Positions 26,183 through 34,389 of a stretch of 64,000 bases of DNA are shown here, in pieces. Origin of the DNA: Bradyrhizobium arachidis. Its GTDB lineage: Bacteria; Pseudomonadota; Alphaproteobacteria; Rhizobiales; Xanthobacteraceae. The translations under genes were made by a program, and so were the position numbers. The stretch is from contig NZ_CP077970.1 of NCBI RefSeq assembly GCF_024758505.1, positions 4,030,001-4,094,000 of the forward strand, read 5' to 3'. The notes beneath the pieces are model-generated. The model had not been told where the DNA came from. It made no database searches and worked only from the letters and a program-made list of their open reading frames with translations. The stretch's first letter is position 1, and each line of letters starts with the position of its first letter.

Positions 26183-26307
26183 GGGATGTAGTCCTCCGCC
26201 ACGTCTGGCCGCGTTTGCGGCCGTGTTGAAGCAGAAGCTACGGTCTTGAGGTTTTTCGAACAATTAGCATAATCTGAGCATGTCTTTTGCAGAATCTGAA
26301 AAGATCA

Positions 26308-27222
26308 ATGAATCGCCTCCAGGCCATGGAATTGTTCGTCAGCACCGTCCGCGAGGGCAGTTTCTCCGCCGCCGGCAGGCGCGCCGGACTGTCGCCCGCA
26401 TCGGTGTCGCGTTACGTCGGCGAACTCGAGACGCAGCTTGGCGTGCAGCTGTTCAACCGCAGCACCCGCCATCTCGGCTTGACCGAGGCCGGCAAGATCT
26501 TCTTCCAGCGCACCGAGCAAGTGCTGCACGGCATCGAGGACGCCGAGGCCGCCGCGCTCGCGCTGCAGAGCGCACCCCGTGGAACGCTGCGGGTCCATTC
26601 GCGGACGCTGTTCGGCATCAAGGTGCTGTCGCCGCTAATGCCGCGATTTCAGGAACTCTACCCCGAGCTCAAGGTCGAGCTGCGCCTGTCGGAGCGGCGC
26701 GCGCTGCTGCGCGAGGATGAGTTCGACGTCGATTTCCAGATTGCGGCGCCGAAGGATCCGGGCCTGATGCAGCGGCGCCTGCTGAGGAGCGAGCGCATTC
26801 TCGTGGCTTCGCCGGATTACGTCGCGCGGATGCCAAGGTTGCGAGAGCCGGACGATCTGACCGGCCATAACTGCCTGACCTACTGGATGGGTCCCGACGA
26901 CGTCGTCTGGAAGTTCATGCGCAAGAACAAGCTGCGTGAGATCGTGGTGCCGTCGTCGTTCAGCAGCAACAACGGCATCATCTTGTGCGACCTGGCGGCC
27001 AAGGGCCACGGAATCGCGCTGCTCGACGATTACACCGTGGCGGACGAGATCGGCAGCGGCCGGCTGGTTCGGCTGATGCCGGGATTCCGCGTCACCAATT
27101 CGAGCTTCGATGAGGGAATCTACGCGACCTTCCTGCAGCGTAGCTACCTGCCGGAAAAGATCAGGGTATTCGTCGCCTACATGGCGGAGAACGTGCCACG
27201 TCAGATCAAGAGGTCGAAATAG
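26308..27222 (+). CDS. LysR family transcriptional regulator
   Basis: The 304-residue protein has the LysR winged helix MNRLQAMELFVSTVREGSFSAAGRRAGLSPASVSRYVGELETQLGVQLFNRSTRHLGLTEAG in outline, and a periplasmic-binding-like effector domain (GTLRVHSRTLFGIKVLSPLMPRFQELYPELKVELRL). It falls in the CrgA-like group by its domain layout. The ATG at 26308 is chosen over a TTG at 26287 because the HTH begins there. It is divergent from the luciferase-like monooxygenase gene with 125 bases between, the classic arrangement for a LysR activator and its target. Confidence 0.92.
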   Translation: MNRLQAMELFVSTVREGSFSAAGRRAGLSPASVSRYVGELETQLGVQLFNRSTRHLGLTEAGKIFFQRTEQVLHGIEDAEAAALALQSAPRGTLRVHSRTLFGIKVLSPLMPRFQELYPELKVELRLSERRALLREDEFDVDFQIAAPKDPGLMQRRLLRSERILVASPDYVARMPRLREPDDLTGHNCLTYWMGPDDVVWKFMRKNKLREIVVPSSFSSNNGIILCDLAAKGHGIALLDDYTVADEIGSGRLVRLMPGFRVTNSSFDEGIYATFLQRSYLPEKIRVFVAYMAENVPRQIKRSK

Positions 27223-27237
27223 CCTGCAGCAAGGCCG

Positions 27238-28122
27238 TCAGCCTGTCGTGCAAAGCTGGGCCGACAATCCGGTAACGCCGAGACCCTCGATCGCGAACAG
27301 CGCGCCGGCCTCCGGGCTGTCGTCGGCAAGGTGTGTGCTGCGCGAGATCGAGGTCACGTAGAGCACATCAAGATTCGGGCCACCGAAACATGCGCTGGTC
27401 GGATGGCGCACCGGCAGCTCGATCTTGCGCGCAAGCCTGCCGTCCGGTGTGAACTGCGCGATCGCGCCGACGCGGACCAGAACGGACCACAGACAACCAT
27501 CCGCATCGACCGTGGCGCCGTCGGGGCCGGAGCCGAACGGCGTCGTGTCGACGAAGACGCGCTTGTTTGTCAGCGGACCTTCCTGGCCGTAGTCATAGGC
27601 CCAAATGATGCTTCTCGCGCTGTCGGCGAGATAGAACGTCCGCCCGTCGGGACTGAAGCACGGGCCGTTGCTGACACCAAGATCGGTCTCGAGCAGTTCG
27701 ACGGCATCGGGGCCGTTCAGGCGATAGAGGCCGCCGAGCGGCGGCTCGTCCTTGCCGCGGCCACCGTGCATGGTGCCGGCGACGAACCGTCCGTAAGGAT
27801 CGACCTTGCCGTCGTTGAGACGGACCATGGGATGATCGAGGCCGATCGAGGAGCCCGGCGTCAGTTGCCTTGTGTCGAAATCGTAAGTCCCAAAGCCATG
27901 GCGCAGCGCGGCGATCGCGCCGGCGCCTTTCCGCAGCGCCATGGAGCCGATCGGGGCGGCGACCTCGAACGCTTCGAGGGCCGAGCTCGCGGGCGACCAT
28001 CTGCGAATCAATCCCGCCAGGGAATCGATCCAGTAGAGCAACTGTGCGCGATGGTCCCACACCGGGCTTTCGCCGAGCTGGTCCTTTGTTGCGCCGACGC
28101 GCGTGATGTGAGGGGCGCTCAT
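27238..28122 (-). CDS. SMP-30/gluconolactonase family protein
   Basis: The 294-residue six-bladed beta-propeller has the metal-ligand residues expected of the family: Glu at about 18 in LGESPVWD, Asn in VRLNDGKVDPYGRFVAGTM, Asn in VSNGPCFSPDGRTFYLADS and Asp in SGPDGATVDADG. It would hydrolyse a lactone with a divalent metal. Its start is 38 bases from a GACCGATCGGTC palindrome that also precedes the divergent tetR-type gene, so it belongs to that regulon. A lactonase fits well with a Baeyer-Villiger monooxygenase (43347), which makes lactones from cyclic ketones. Confidence 0.9.
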   Translation of the reverse strand: MSAPHITRVGATKDQLGESPVWDHRAQLLYWIDSLAGLIRRWSPASSALEAFEVAAPIGSMALRKGAGAIAALRHGFGTYDFDTRQLTPGSSIGLDHPMVRLNDGKVDPYGRFVAGTMHGGRGKDEPPLGGLYRLNGPDAVELLETDLGVSNGPCFSPDGRTFYLADSARSIIWAYDYGQEGPLTNKRVFVDTTPFGSGPDGATVDADGCLWSVLVRVGAIAQFTPDGRLARKIELPVRHPTSACFGGPNLDVLYVTSISRSTHLADDSPEAGALFAIEGLGVTGLSAQLCTTG

Positions 28123-28159
28123 TTGGCGCCCCGCGCCGAGGGCCGGATCGGGCCGGCTT

Positions 28160-28171
28160 GACCGATCGGTC
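28160..28171. promoter_or_regulatory. TetR operator, copy 1
   Basis: GACCGATCGGTC is a perfect 12-bp palindrome, within TTGACCGATCGGTCGA, in the 84-base gap between the divergent lactonase and tetR-type genes. The same core occurs at 29969 and 30044. Confidence 0.75.
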
Positions 28172-28206
28172 GATGAAAAACTACCTTCATTTTGAGATCA
28201 TGATCC

Positions 28207-28926
28207 ATGTTGGTTGATCGAGCGGTTTCCCCGGAGCAGATTGCGGGTTCGATGGTTGAATTATCGACGACAAAGGACGGCGTGGCCAACCAGGCGGAGG
28301 CGTCCGACCGCGTCCTGCAGATCCTGACGGAAGCCGGGCGGCTGTTCGCCACCAAGGGCTACGATGGAACATCCATGCGCGACATCGCCGTCGCTTGCGG
28401 GATCTCGAAATCGCTGCTGTACCATCATTTCTCCAACAAGGACGAGATCTACGCACGGGTCGCGGTCGGCTCCACGCTGGAACTCTATTTGTTCGTGCGT
28501 GATCGGATTCCCGACGGACCGCCGTCGCAGAAGATTCGTGCCTTCATGGTGGCCACCGCCGAATATTTCCGGCGCTATCGCTGGGCGTGGATCGCATCCA
28601 CCACCGCGTTTTGGAATGATCCCGATCGGCACCGGCAGAAGGAACGGATGACGCGCCGCGATCGGTTCGAGAATTTTCTGCGCGGGCTGATTCAGGAAGC
28701 GGTCGATGCCGGCGAAATCCGGAAAGTGGATGTTCCCATGACCGGGCGTTTGATCCTGTCGTCGCTGAACTGGATGCATCGCTGGTACAATCCCAACAAG
28801 TCGGCAACGCCCGAGCAGATCGCCGACATCTTCTTCGACATGGTGTTCAACGGGCTTCGAAACGACGGTCCTGCGAACCCGCCGACCGCCGAGCCGTCGA
28901 AGTCGTCCCGGCGAAAGGCACGTTAG
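28207..28926 (+). CDS. TetR/AcrR family transcriptional regulator of the catabolic island
   Basis: The 239-residue protein has a TetR HTH at about 35-80 (RVLQILTEAGRLFATKGYDGTSMRDIAVACGISKSLLYHHFSNKDEIYARV in outline) and an all-helical ligand domain. The start at 28207 has a weak ribosome site; an ATG at 28252 (MVELSTTKD) is an alternative that still leaves the HTH whole. It probably represses by binding the GACCGATCGGTC palindromes at 28160, 29969 and 30044, and releases on a pathway CoA ester or acid. It is convergent with tctC at 28938. Confidence 0.9.
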   Translation: MLVDRAVSPEQIAGSMVELSTTKDGVANQAEASDRVLQILTEAGRLFATKGYDGTSMRDIAVACGISKSLLYHHFSNKDEIYARVAVGSTLELYLFVRDRIPDGPPSQKIRAFMVATAEYFRRYRWAWIASTTAFWNDPDRHRQKERMTRRDRFENFLRGLIQEAVDAGEIRKVDVPMTGRLILSSLNWMHRWYNPNKSATPEQIADIFFDMVFNGLRNDGPANPPTAEPSKSSRRKAR

Positions 28927-28937
28927 GCACTTCGGTC

Positions 28938-29918
28938 TCAGTCGAGCGCGATGTTTTGCGCCGTGATCACCGGTCCCCACAGGGCTGCGTCCTTGCTCAG
29001 CTGCGAGTCGAGCAGTTGCGGCGGCCCGAGGTCCGCCTGCAAGCAGTCGATCTCGAGCTGTTTGGCGATCTCGGGCTTTTTCATCGCGGCGTTGGCGGCG
29101 GCATTCAACCGATCAATTACCTCGCGCGGCGTGCCGGCGGGTGCGTGCAGCGCGGTCCAGAACGATGCCGACAACTCTGGATAGCCTGATTCGGCCAACG
29201 TGGGGACATCGGGCAGGTTCGGCAGGCGCTTGTCGGAGGAAACGGCAAGAAGGCGCAATTGACCGGCCTTGACGTGCTCGACGACGGCGGCAGGCGTTGC
29301 GAAGTTGAGGTCGCACTCGCCCGACAGCAGTTCCATGATCGACGCCGGATTGTTGCGATAAGCGACGTCAGTCACCGCAAAGCCCATTGATTTACCCATC
29401 ATGATTCCGAACAGATGGGTCACGCTGCCGGGGCCGAGGGTGGCGTAGAACAGCGGCTTGTCGCGACCCTTGGCGTAGGCGACGAAGCTCTTCATGTCGG
29501 CCGCCGGCATCTTCGCGTTCACGGTCAGCGACAGCGGGCCGTTGCAGAGCATGGCCACGGAGGCGAAGTCCGTCAGCTTGTAGGGCAGATTCTTGCGCAG
29601 CAGCACGTTGAGCGAGATCGGGCCGGTGCCGCCGGCGAGCAGCACCGAACCGTCCTTGGTCGCGCGCGCCACATATTGCGATCCAACGATGCCGTTCGCG
29701 CCCGGCTTGTTATCGACCAGGACGGGCTGGTCGAGCACTTCCGACATCCCCTTGGCGATCGAGCGCATCAGACTGTCGATCGAGCCGCCGCTCGCATAGG
29801 GCACGATGATGAAGACGGTCTGCGAGGAGCGCGCGCTCACGATCGCAGGTGCAGCAAACGGCGCGACGACGGCGCCGGCCATGAGCGCCGTCATTTGACG
29901 TCGGCTGATCCTGGTCAT
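28938..29918 (-). CDS. tctC: Tripartite tricarboxylate transporter solute-binding protein
   Basis: The 326-residue protein has an N-terminal export signal with twin arginine (ISRRQMTALMAGAVVAPFAAPAIVSA) and the TctC/BugT fold: FIIVPYASGGSIDSLMRSIA, LVDNKPGANGIVGSQYVARATKDGSVLLAGG, LPNLPDVPTLAESGYPELSASFWTALHAPAGTPREVIDRLN in outline. It binds a carboxylate in the periplasm and should serve TctB and TctA at 39787-41766, though it stands apart from them on the other strand. A copy of the TetR palindrome (29969) lies about 50 bases upstream, tying it to the same regulon. Confidence 0.9.
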   Translation of the reverse strand: MTRISRRQMTALMAGAVVAPFAAPAIVSARSSQTVFIIVPYASGGSIDSLMRSIAKGMSEVLDQPVLVDNKPGANGIVGSQYVARATKDGSVLLAGGTGPISLNVLLRKNLPYKLTDFASVAMLCNGPLSLTVNAKMPAADMKSFVAYAKGRDKPLFYATLGPGSVTHLFGIMMGKSMGFAVTDVAYRNNPASIMELLSGECDLNFATPAAVVEHVKAGQLRLLAVSSDKRLPNLPDVPTLAESGYPELSASFWTALHAPAGTPREVIDRLNAAANAAMKKPEIAKQLEIDCLQADLGPPQLLDSQLSKDAALWGPVITAQNIALD

Positions 29919-29968
29919 GGCAGCTCCTCCCGGAATTTGTTTGTCGAGTTGGACGAAATCTATGTCCC

Positions 29969-29980
29969 GACCGATCGGTC
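29969..29980. promoter_or_regulatory. TetR operator, copy 2
   Basis: GACCGATCGGTC, followed by AG so that the right arm extends as GGTCAG. It lies about 50 bases upstream of the tctC start on the minus strand. A weaker related palindrome around ACCGGT lies just beside it at about 29982-29994. Confidence 0.75.
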
Positions 29981-30043
29981 AGTCAACCGGTCAAACGTCG
30001 CAGGTATTGCAAGACGGAGGGCTTGGTGCTATCAGCGCGTCGA

Positions 30044-30059
30044 CTGACCGATCGGTCAG
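30044..30059. promoter_or_regulatory. TetR operator, copy 3
   Basis: CTGACCGATCGGTCAG is a perfect 16-bp palindrome, the longest of the three copies. It is 63 bases upstream of the enoyl-CoA hydratase-type gene that begins the main operon, so repressor bound here would block the whole catabolic operon. Confidence 0.78.
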
Positions 30060-30122
30060 GTGGCATTGATGCCGCCGTCCGCGGTCGAGGAATCAAGATC
30101 AAGCAAGAGCCAGGAGGAAGCC

Positions 30123-30893
30123 ATGTCCGATGACATCGTGACGCTCGAAGTATCCGACCACATCGCAATCGTGACGCTGAATCGTCCTCCCGTGAATGCG
30201 CTCAATCGCGCGATGCGCGATCGTATCGTCGCCGTCTTCGACGAGATCTCCGAGCGCAGCGATGTTCGCGTGGCGATCCTGACCGGTAACGGCAAGGTGT
30301 TCTGCAGCGGCGCTGACCTGAAGGACCGTCCGGACCCGTCGAAGGTCGGCGCGTTCCACGACCACAACCGGATCACCCGCGAGACCGGCAACTGCATCCG
30401 CGAATGCGCCAAGCCGGTGATCGCGGCGATCAACGGCGTCGCGCTCGGCGCGGGCCTCGGCCTGATGGCGTCCTGCGACATCTTCTACGCGTCCGAAGAA
30501 GCTGTGTTCGGTATGCCCGAGATCAATGTCGGGCTCGCCGGCGGTGCGGCGATGCTCAACACGCTGTTCGGCCGCTCAATGGTGCGCCGCATGTTCTTCA
30601 CTGGCTATCGCGTGCCGGCCGCCGAGCTCTATCGCCTCGGCATCATCGAGGCCTGCACTACCCGTGAAAACCTGATGCCCGAAGCGATGAAGATCGCGCG
30701 CGAGATCGCCGCCAAGAGCCCGATCGCGATGGAGTATGCCAAGAATGCGGCCAACATGGTCGAGCTGATGCCGCCGCGCGATGCCTATCGCTTCGAGCAG
30801 AACATCACCATGGCGCTGTCGAAGACCGAGGATGCCAAGGAGGCGCGCATGGCGTTCCTGGAGAAGCGGGCGCCGGTGTTCAAGGGGCGCTGA
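30123..30893 (+). CDS. Enoyl-CoA hydratase/isomerase family protein
   Basis: The 256-residue crotonase-fold protein has the oxyanion-hole segments VFCSGADLKD (about 60-69) and ALGAGLGLMASCDI (about 110). The Glu that begins the active-site helix of hydratases (GGGCEL in classic crotonase) is Gly here (GAGLGL), while the second Glu is kept in GMPEINVGLAGG. It may thus be an isomerase, hydrolase, lyase or one-glutamate hydratase. AGGAGG lies before the ATG at 30123; the frame from 30060 runs over the operator region and is rejected. It is the first gene of the TetR-controlled operon. Confidence 0.88.
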   Translation: MSDDIVTLEVSDHIAIVTLNRPPVNALNRAMRDRIVAVFDEISERSDVRVAILTGNGKVFCSGADLKDRPDPSKVGAFHDHNRITRETGNCIRECAKPVIAAINGVALGAGLGLMASCDIFYASEEAVFGMPEINVGLAGGAAMLNTLFGRSMVRRMFFTGYRVPAAELYRLGIIEACTTRENLMPEAMKIAREIAAKSPIAMEYAKNAANMVELMPPRDAYRFEQNITMALSKTEDAKEARMAFLEKRAPVFKGR

Positions 30894-30895
30894 CG

Positions 30896-33028
30896 ATGCG
30901 GCCGGGAGAGGGGCTCGACGCGCTGATGGCGCCGCGCTCGATCGCCATCATCGGTGCATCGCAGGATGCGACCAAGATCGGCGGCCGGCCGGTCGATCTG
31001 CTGCGCCGCTACGGCTATGCGGGCAAGATCTATCCCGTGAACCCCAAATCCGACGTGGTTCAGGGACTTCAGGCCTACGCGTCGGTGGGGGCGCTGCCTG
31101 AAGCGCCCGATCTCGCGATCATCGCTGTCGATGCCGAACGGGCGCCCGAGGCGATCGAGCAGTGTGCCGATCGCGGCGTGCGCAGCGTCGTCGTGTTCTC
31201 CTCCGGCTTTGCCGAGCTCGGCGAGCAGGGCCGCGCGATGCAGGATCGGCTGCAAACGGCCGCGCGTCGTACCGGCATGCGGCTGCTCGGGCCGAATTGC
31301 CTCGGTGCGGTCAGCATTCCCGAACGGGCCATTGCCACCTTCTCGATCGTGCTCGAGCACAGCATGCCGGCCGCGGGCTCTCTCGGTATCGTGTCGCAAA
31401 GCGGCAATCTCGGCAGCTACACCATGCGCATGGCGAGCGATCGCGGCGCCGGCATCAGCCGTTTCATGACAACCGGCAACGAGTGCGACATCGACATTGC
31501 CGACGGCATTGCGTGGCTCGCCCGCGATCCCGCGACCAAAGTCATCCTGTGCTGCTTTGAGGCCTGCCGTGATGCCGGCCGGCTCATCGCCGCGCTGACC
31601 GAGGCGCGCGATGCCGGAAAGCCGGTTGTCGCACTGAAGGTCGGCACATCGGAGGCAGGGCAGGCCGCGGCGGCGTCCCATACCGGGGCCATGGCGGGAT
31701 CGGATGCGGTCTTTGATGCGTTGCTGGCGCGGTACGGCGCGGTACGGGTGCGCAGCATCGAGGAGCTGATCGATCTCGGTCATGCCGCCTCCATCCTGTT
31801 GCCGGACCGGTTGCCGAAGGGGCCACGCCTTGCGGTCGTGACGGCATCGGGTGGATTCGGCGTGTTGCTCGCCGATGCCGCACAGGCCGTCGGTCTGTCG
31901 CTGCCGGAACTGAGCGAAGCGACGCAGCGGGCGATCCTCGAGCTGGTGCCGTTTGCGTCCGCGCGCAATCCGGTCGACGCCACCGCGCAGATGTCCAGCC
32001 GGCCTGACATGCTGCAGAAGATCCTGTCGGCGGTCGTGGCCGACGACCGCACCGATGCGATCGTGCTGCCGCTGCCGTTCTCGCTGCACATGCCGCGACT
32101 CCGCTCTGTCTATATGGAGACGTTGCGGTACATCCGTGCGCAGTATCCCGATCGTCCCGTCATTCTGTGCGTGGAAGGCCCGCCGGATGCGCTCGCCGAA
32201 TTGCACGCGATGGGCTATCCCACGATCGCGAGCTTTGATGGTTGCTGCGCCATTGTCGCAGCGCTGGCGCGCTTGCAGGCGTTGGCGACGGCGCCAAGGG
32301 ATGCAGGCCAACCTGCCATCGCGAAGGCCGCGCCGCTGGTGGCTGACGCTTTCCGGCATGAGCTCGGTGCCAAGGCCGTGCTTGCCGAGGCCGGCATTCC
32401 CGTGCTGGCCGAGCAACTGGTGCTGGATGCCGACGCCGCGGCGCGTGCCGCGCGCGAGATCGGCTTTCCGGTGGTGTTGAAGATCGCATCGCCCGATCTG
32501 CCGCACAAGACGGAGGTCGGCGGCGTCGCCGTCGGCCTTCGCTCCGAGGAAGAGGTGCGACAGGCCCATGCACGGATGCTGGCGCGTGTCGCAGACAAGG
32601 CGCCGCGCGCGGCGATCGACGGCGTGATCGTCGCTCCGATGGCGCAAGGCATGTCCGAACTCATCCTCGGCGGCCGGATCGATCCGGTGTTCGGGCCGGT
32701 CGTAATGGTCGGTCTCGGCGGCATCTTTGCGGAGATCGTCCAGGACACCGCGGTGCAGATGGCACCCGTGAGCGAGACGCAGGCGATGGCAATGCTGAGA
32801 TCGCTCAAGGCATTCGCGGTCCTCGACGGAGCCCGGGGGCGGCGTCGCACCGATCTCGAGGCCGCGGCGAAGGCGATTGCCGCGCTGTCGCGCTTCGCCG
32901 TCGCGCACGTGGATGAGGTGTCGGAAATCGACATCAACCCGCTGTTGCTCAAGGCGGAAGGTGAGGGCGCGGTCGCACTCGATGCGCTGCTGATTCCGCA
33001 CGACAGCAAGGCAACTCGACACCACTGA
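30896..33028 (+). CDS. NDP-forming acyl-CoA synthetase (ACD type)
   Basis: The 710-residue protein fuses both halves of the enzyme. Residues 1-130 form a CoA-binding Rossmann domain (SIAIIGASQDATKIGGRPVDLL). A succinyl-CoA ligase-like part (LGIVSQSGNLGSYTM) includes the phosphorylated His at about 262 in ASHTGAMAGSD. An ATP-grasp domain covers about 480-710 (GFPVVLKIASPDLPHKTEVGGV, later PVVMVGLGGIFAEIVQD). It activates a carboxylic acid to its CoA thioester while making ADP and phosphate, and starts 2 bases after the hydratase-type gene. It probably activates the imported acid. Its antisense strand carries a long but spurious open frame. Confidence 0.92.
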   Translation: MRPGEGLDALMAPRSIAIIGASQDATKIGGRPVDLLRRYGYAGKIYPVNPKSDVVQGLQAYASVGALPEAPDLAIIAVDAERAPEAIEQCADRGVRSVVVFSSGFAELGEQGRAMQDRLQTAARRTGMRLLGPNCLGAVSIPERAIATFSIVLEHSMPAAGSLGIVSQSGNLGSYTMRMASDRGAGISRFMTTGNECDIDIADGIAWLARDPATKVILCCFEACRDAGRLIAALTEARDAGKPVVALKVGTSEAGQAAAASHTGAMAGSDAVFDALLARYGAVRVRSIEELIDLGHAASILLPDRLPKGPRLAVVTASGGFGVLLADAAQAVGLSLPELSEATQRAILELVPFASARNPVDATAQMSSRPDMLQKILSAVVADDRTDAIVLPLPFSLHMPRLRSVYMETLRYIRAQYPDRPVILCVEGPPDALAELHAMGYPTIASFDGCCAIVAALARLQALATAPRDAGQPAIAKAAPLVADAFRHELGAKAVLAEAGIPVLAEQLVLDADAAARAAREIGFPVVLKIASPDLPHKTEVGGVAVGLRSEEEVRQAHARMLARVADKAPRAAIDGVIVAPMAQGMSELILGGRIDPVFGPVVMVGLGGIFAEIVQDTAVQMAPVSETQAMAMLRSLKAFAVLDGARGRRRTDLEAAAKAIAALSRFAVAHVDEVSEIDINPLLLKAEGEGAVALDALLIPHDSKATRHH

Positions 33029-33084
33029 GGACATCGATCAACAAGAACCGCGAAGTCGGCTCAAATGATTGCAGGGAGGATCTT

Positions 33085-34314
33085 ATGATGAAACTCAATA
33101 CCCGTCTTCTCAACATCGCCGTCATGCTAGGAGCCGTGCTGCTCCTGGCAACGCCGCTGCGCGCGCAAGGCGTGTCCGGCGACGTGATCAAGATCGGCAT
33201 CATGAACGACCAGAACGGTCCTTATGCCGACAATTGCGGCCCCGGCGCGGTGGCCTCGGCGAAACTCGCGATCGCTGACTTCGGCGGTGCCGTCAACGGC
33301 AAGAAGATCGAGCTTGTCGTTGCCGACGACCAGAACAAGCCCGATGTCGGTGTCGCGGTCGCGCTGCGCTGGGTGGACAATGAGGGTGTCGACGCCATCG
33401 TCGGCTGTTCGGCCTCGTCGATCGCACTTGCCGTGCAAGACATCATGAAGGCGCGGAAGAAGCCCTATATGCTGGCGGGGACGGCGGGTTCGTTCTTCAC
33501 CAACGACAAATGCTCGCCGATGACCACGCAATGGATGGTCGACACCTATGCGCAGCCGAAGGCCACGGTGAAGGCGATGCTGGCCGAGGGCGTGGACACC
33601 TGGTTCTTCCTCACTGTCGACTACGCCTTCGGCAAGGTCTGGCAGGCCGACACCACCAACTTCATCAACGCGGGCGGCGGCAAAGTTCTGGGCTCGGTGC
33701 TACATCCGCTCAATTCGTCGGACTTTTCCTCGTTCCTGCTGACGGCGCAGGCGAGCGGCGCGAAGGCGATCGCGCTCGCCAATTCCGGTGCCGACTTCGG
33801 CAATGCCATCAAGCAAGCCCAGGAATTCGGCCTGTCGCAGAAGCAAAAGCTGGTGCCGCTTGGTTTGATGATCAACCAGACGCACGGAATCGGGCTTCGC
33901 GATCTGCAGAACGTGCGCCTGACCACACCGTTCTACTGGGACCTGACGCCCGAGACGCGCGCCTTCGCCAAGCGATTCTCCGAAGCGTCCAACGGCCAGA
34001 TCCTGAACGAGGCCAAGTCTGCCACCCACAGCGCGCTCACGCATTACCTCAAGGCCGTGGCGGCCGTCGGCACCGACGATGGTGAGGCCGTGGTGCGGCA
34101 AATGAAGAAGACGCCGATCAACGATTTCGAGATGAAGGATGTCAGCATCCGCGCCGATGGACAGGTGATGCGTCCACTTTACGTGGCTCGTATCAAGACA
34201 CCGGCAGAGTCCAAATATCCCTTTGACTATTACGAGATCACGGGAACCATCGCCGCCGAGGACGCATGGCGACCGGCCTCGGAGAGTGCGTGCGACCTGC
34301 TCAAGTCGCAGTGA
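33085..34314 (+). CDS. ABC transporter substrate-binding protein, branched-chain amino acid type
   Basis: The 409-residue protein has a signal peptide (about 1-28, ending PLRAQG) and the LivJ/family 6 fold: VIKIGIMNDQNGPYADNCGPGAVASAKLAIADFGG, INGKKIELVVADDQNKPDVG-like text, then LAVQDIMKARKKPYMLAGTAGSFFTND. Such proteins in bradyrhizobia often bind aromatic or dicarboxylic acids. No Liv-type permease or ATPase genes lie in the window, so it must share distant ones. GGAGG precedes two ATG codons (33085, 33088). It lies within the catabolic operon. Confidence 0.9.
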   Translation: MMKLNTRLLNIAVMLGAVLLLATPLRAQGVSGDVIKIGIMNDQNGPYADNCGPGAVASAKLAIADFGGAVNGKKIELVVADDQNKPDVGVAVALRWVDNEGVDAIVGCSASSIALAVQDIMKARKKPYMLAGTAGSFFTNDKCSPMTTQWMVDTYAQPKATVKAMLAEGVDTWFFLTVDYAFGKVWQADTTNFINAGGGKVLGSVLHPLNSSDFSSFLLTAQASGAKAIALANSGADFGNAIKQAQEFGLSQKQKLVPLGLMINQTHGIGLRDLQNVRLTTPFYWDLTPETRAFAKRFSEASNGQILNEAKSATHSALTHYLKAVAAVGTDDGEAVVRQMKKTPINDFEMKDVSIRADGQVMRPLYVARIKTPAESKYPFDYYEITGTIAAEDAWRPASESACDLLKSQ

Positions 34315-34389
34315 TCGGAGGGAGCGGGGCGACGCCGGTCGACACACGGCCGGCGCCGGCCCGAGTTTCAGCTAACTTGGAAAATCGAC

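Noticed and set aside
29982..29994. Fourth TetR-like site around ACCGGT beside copy 2
   Set aside because: It lacks the central AT step of the other three copies, so it is at most a weak half-related site.
30785..33034. Minus-strand open frame of 749 codons
   Set aside because: Antisense shadow of the NDP-forming acyl-CoA synthetase; no domain can be recognised in it.
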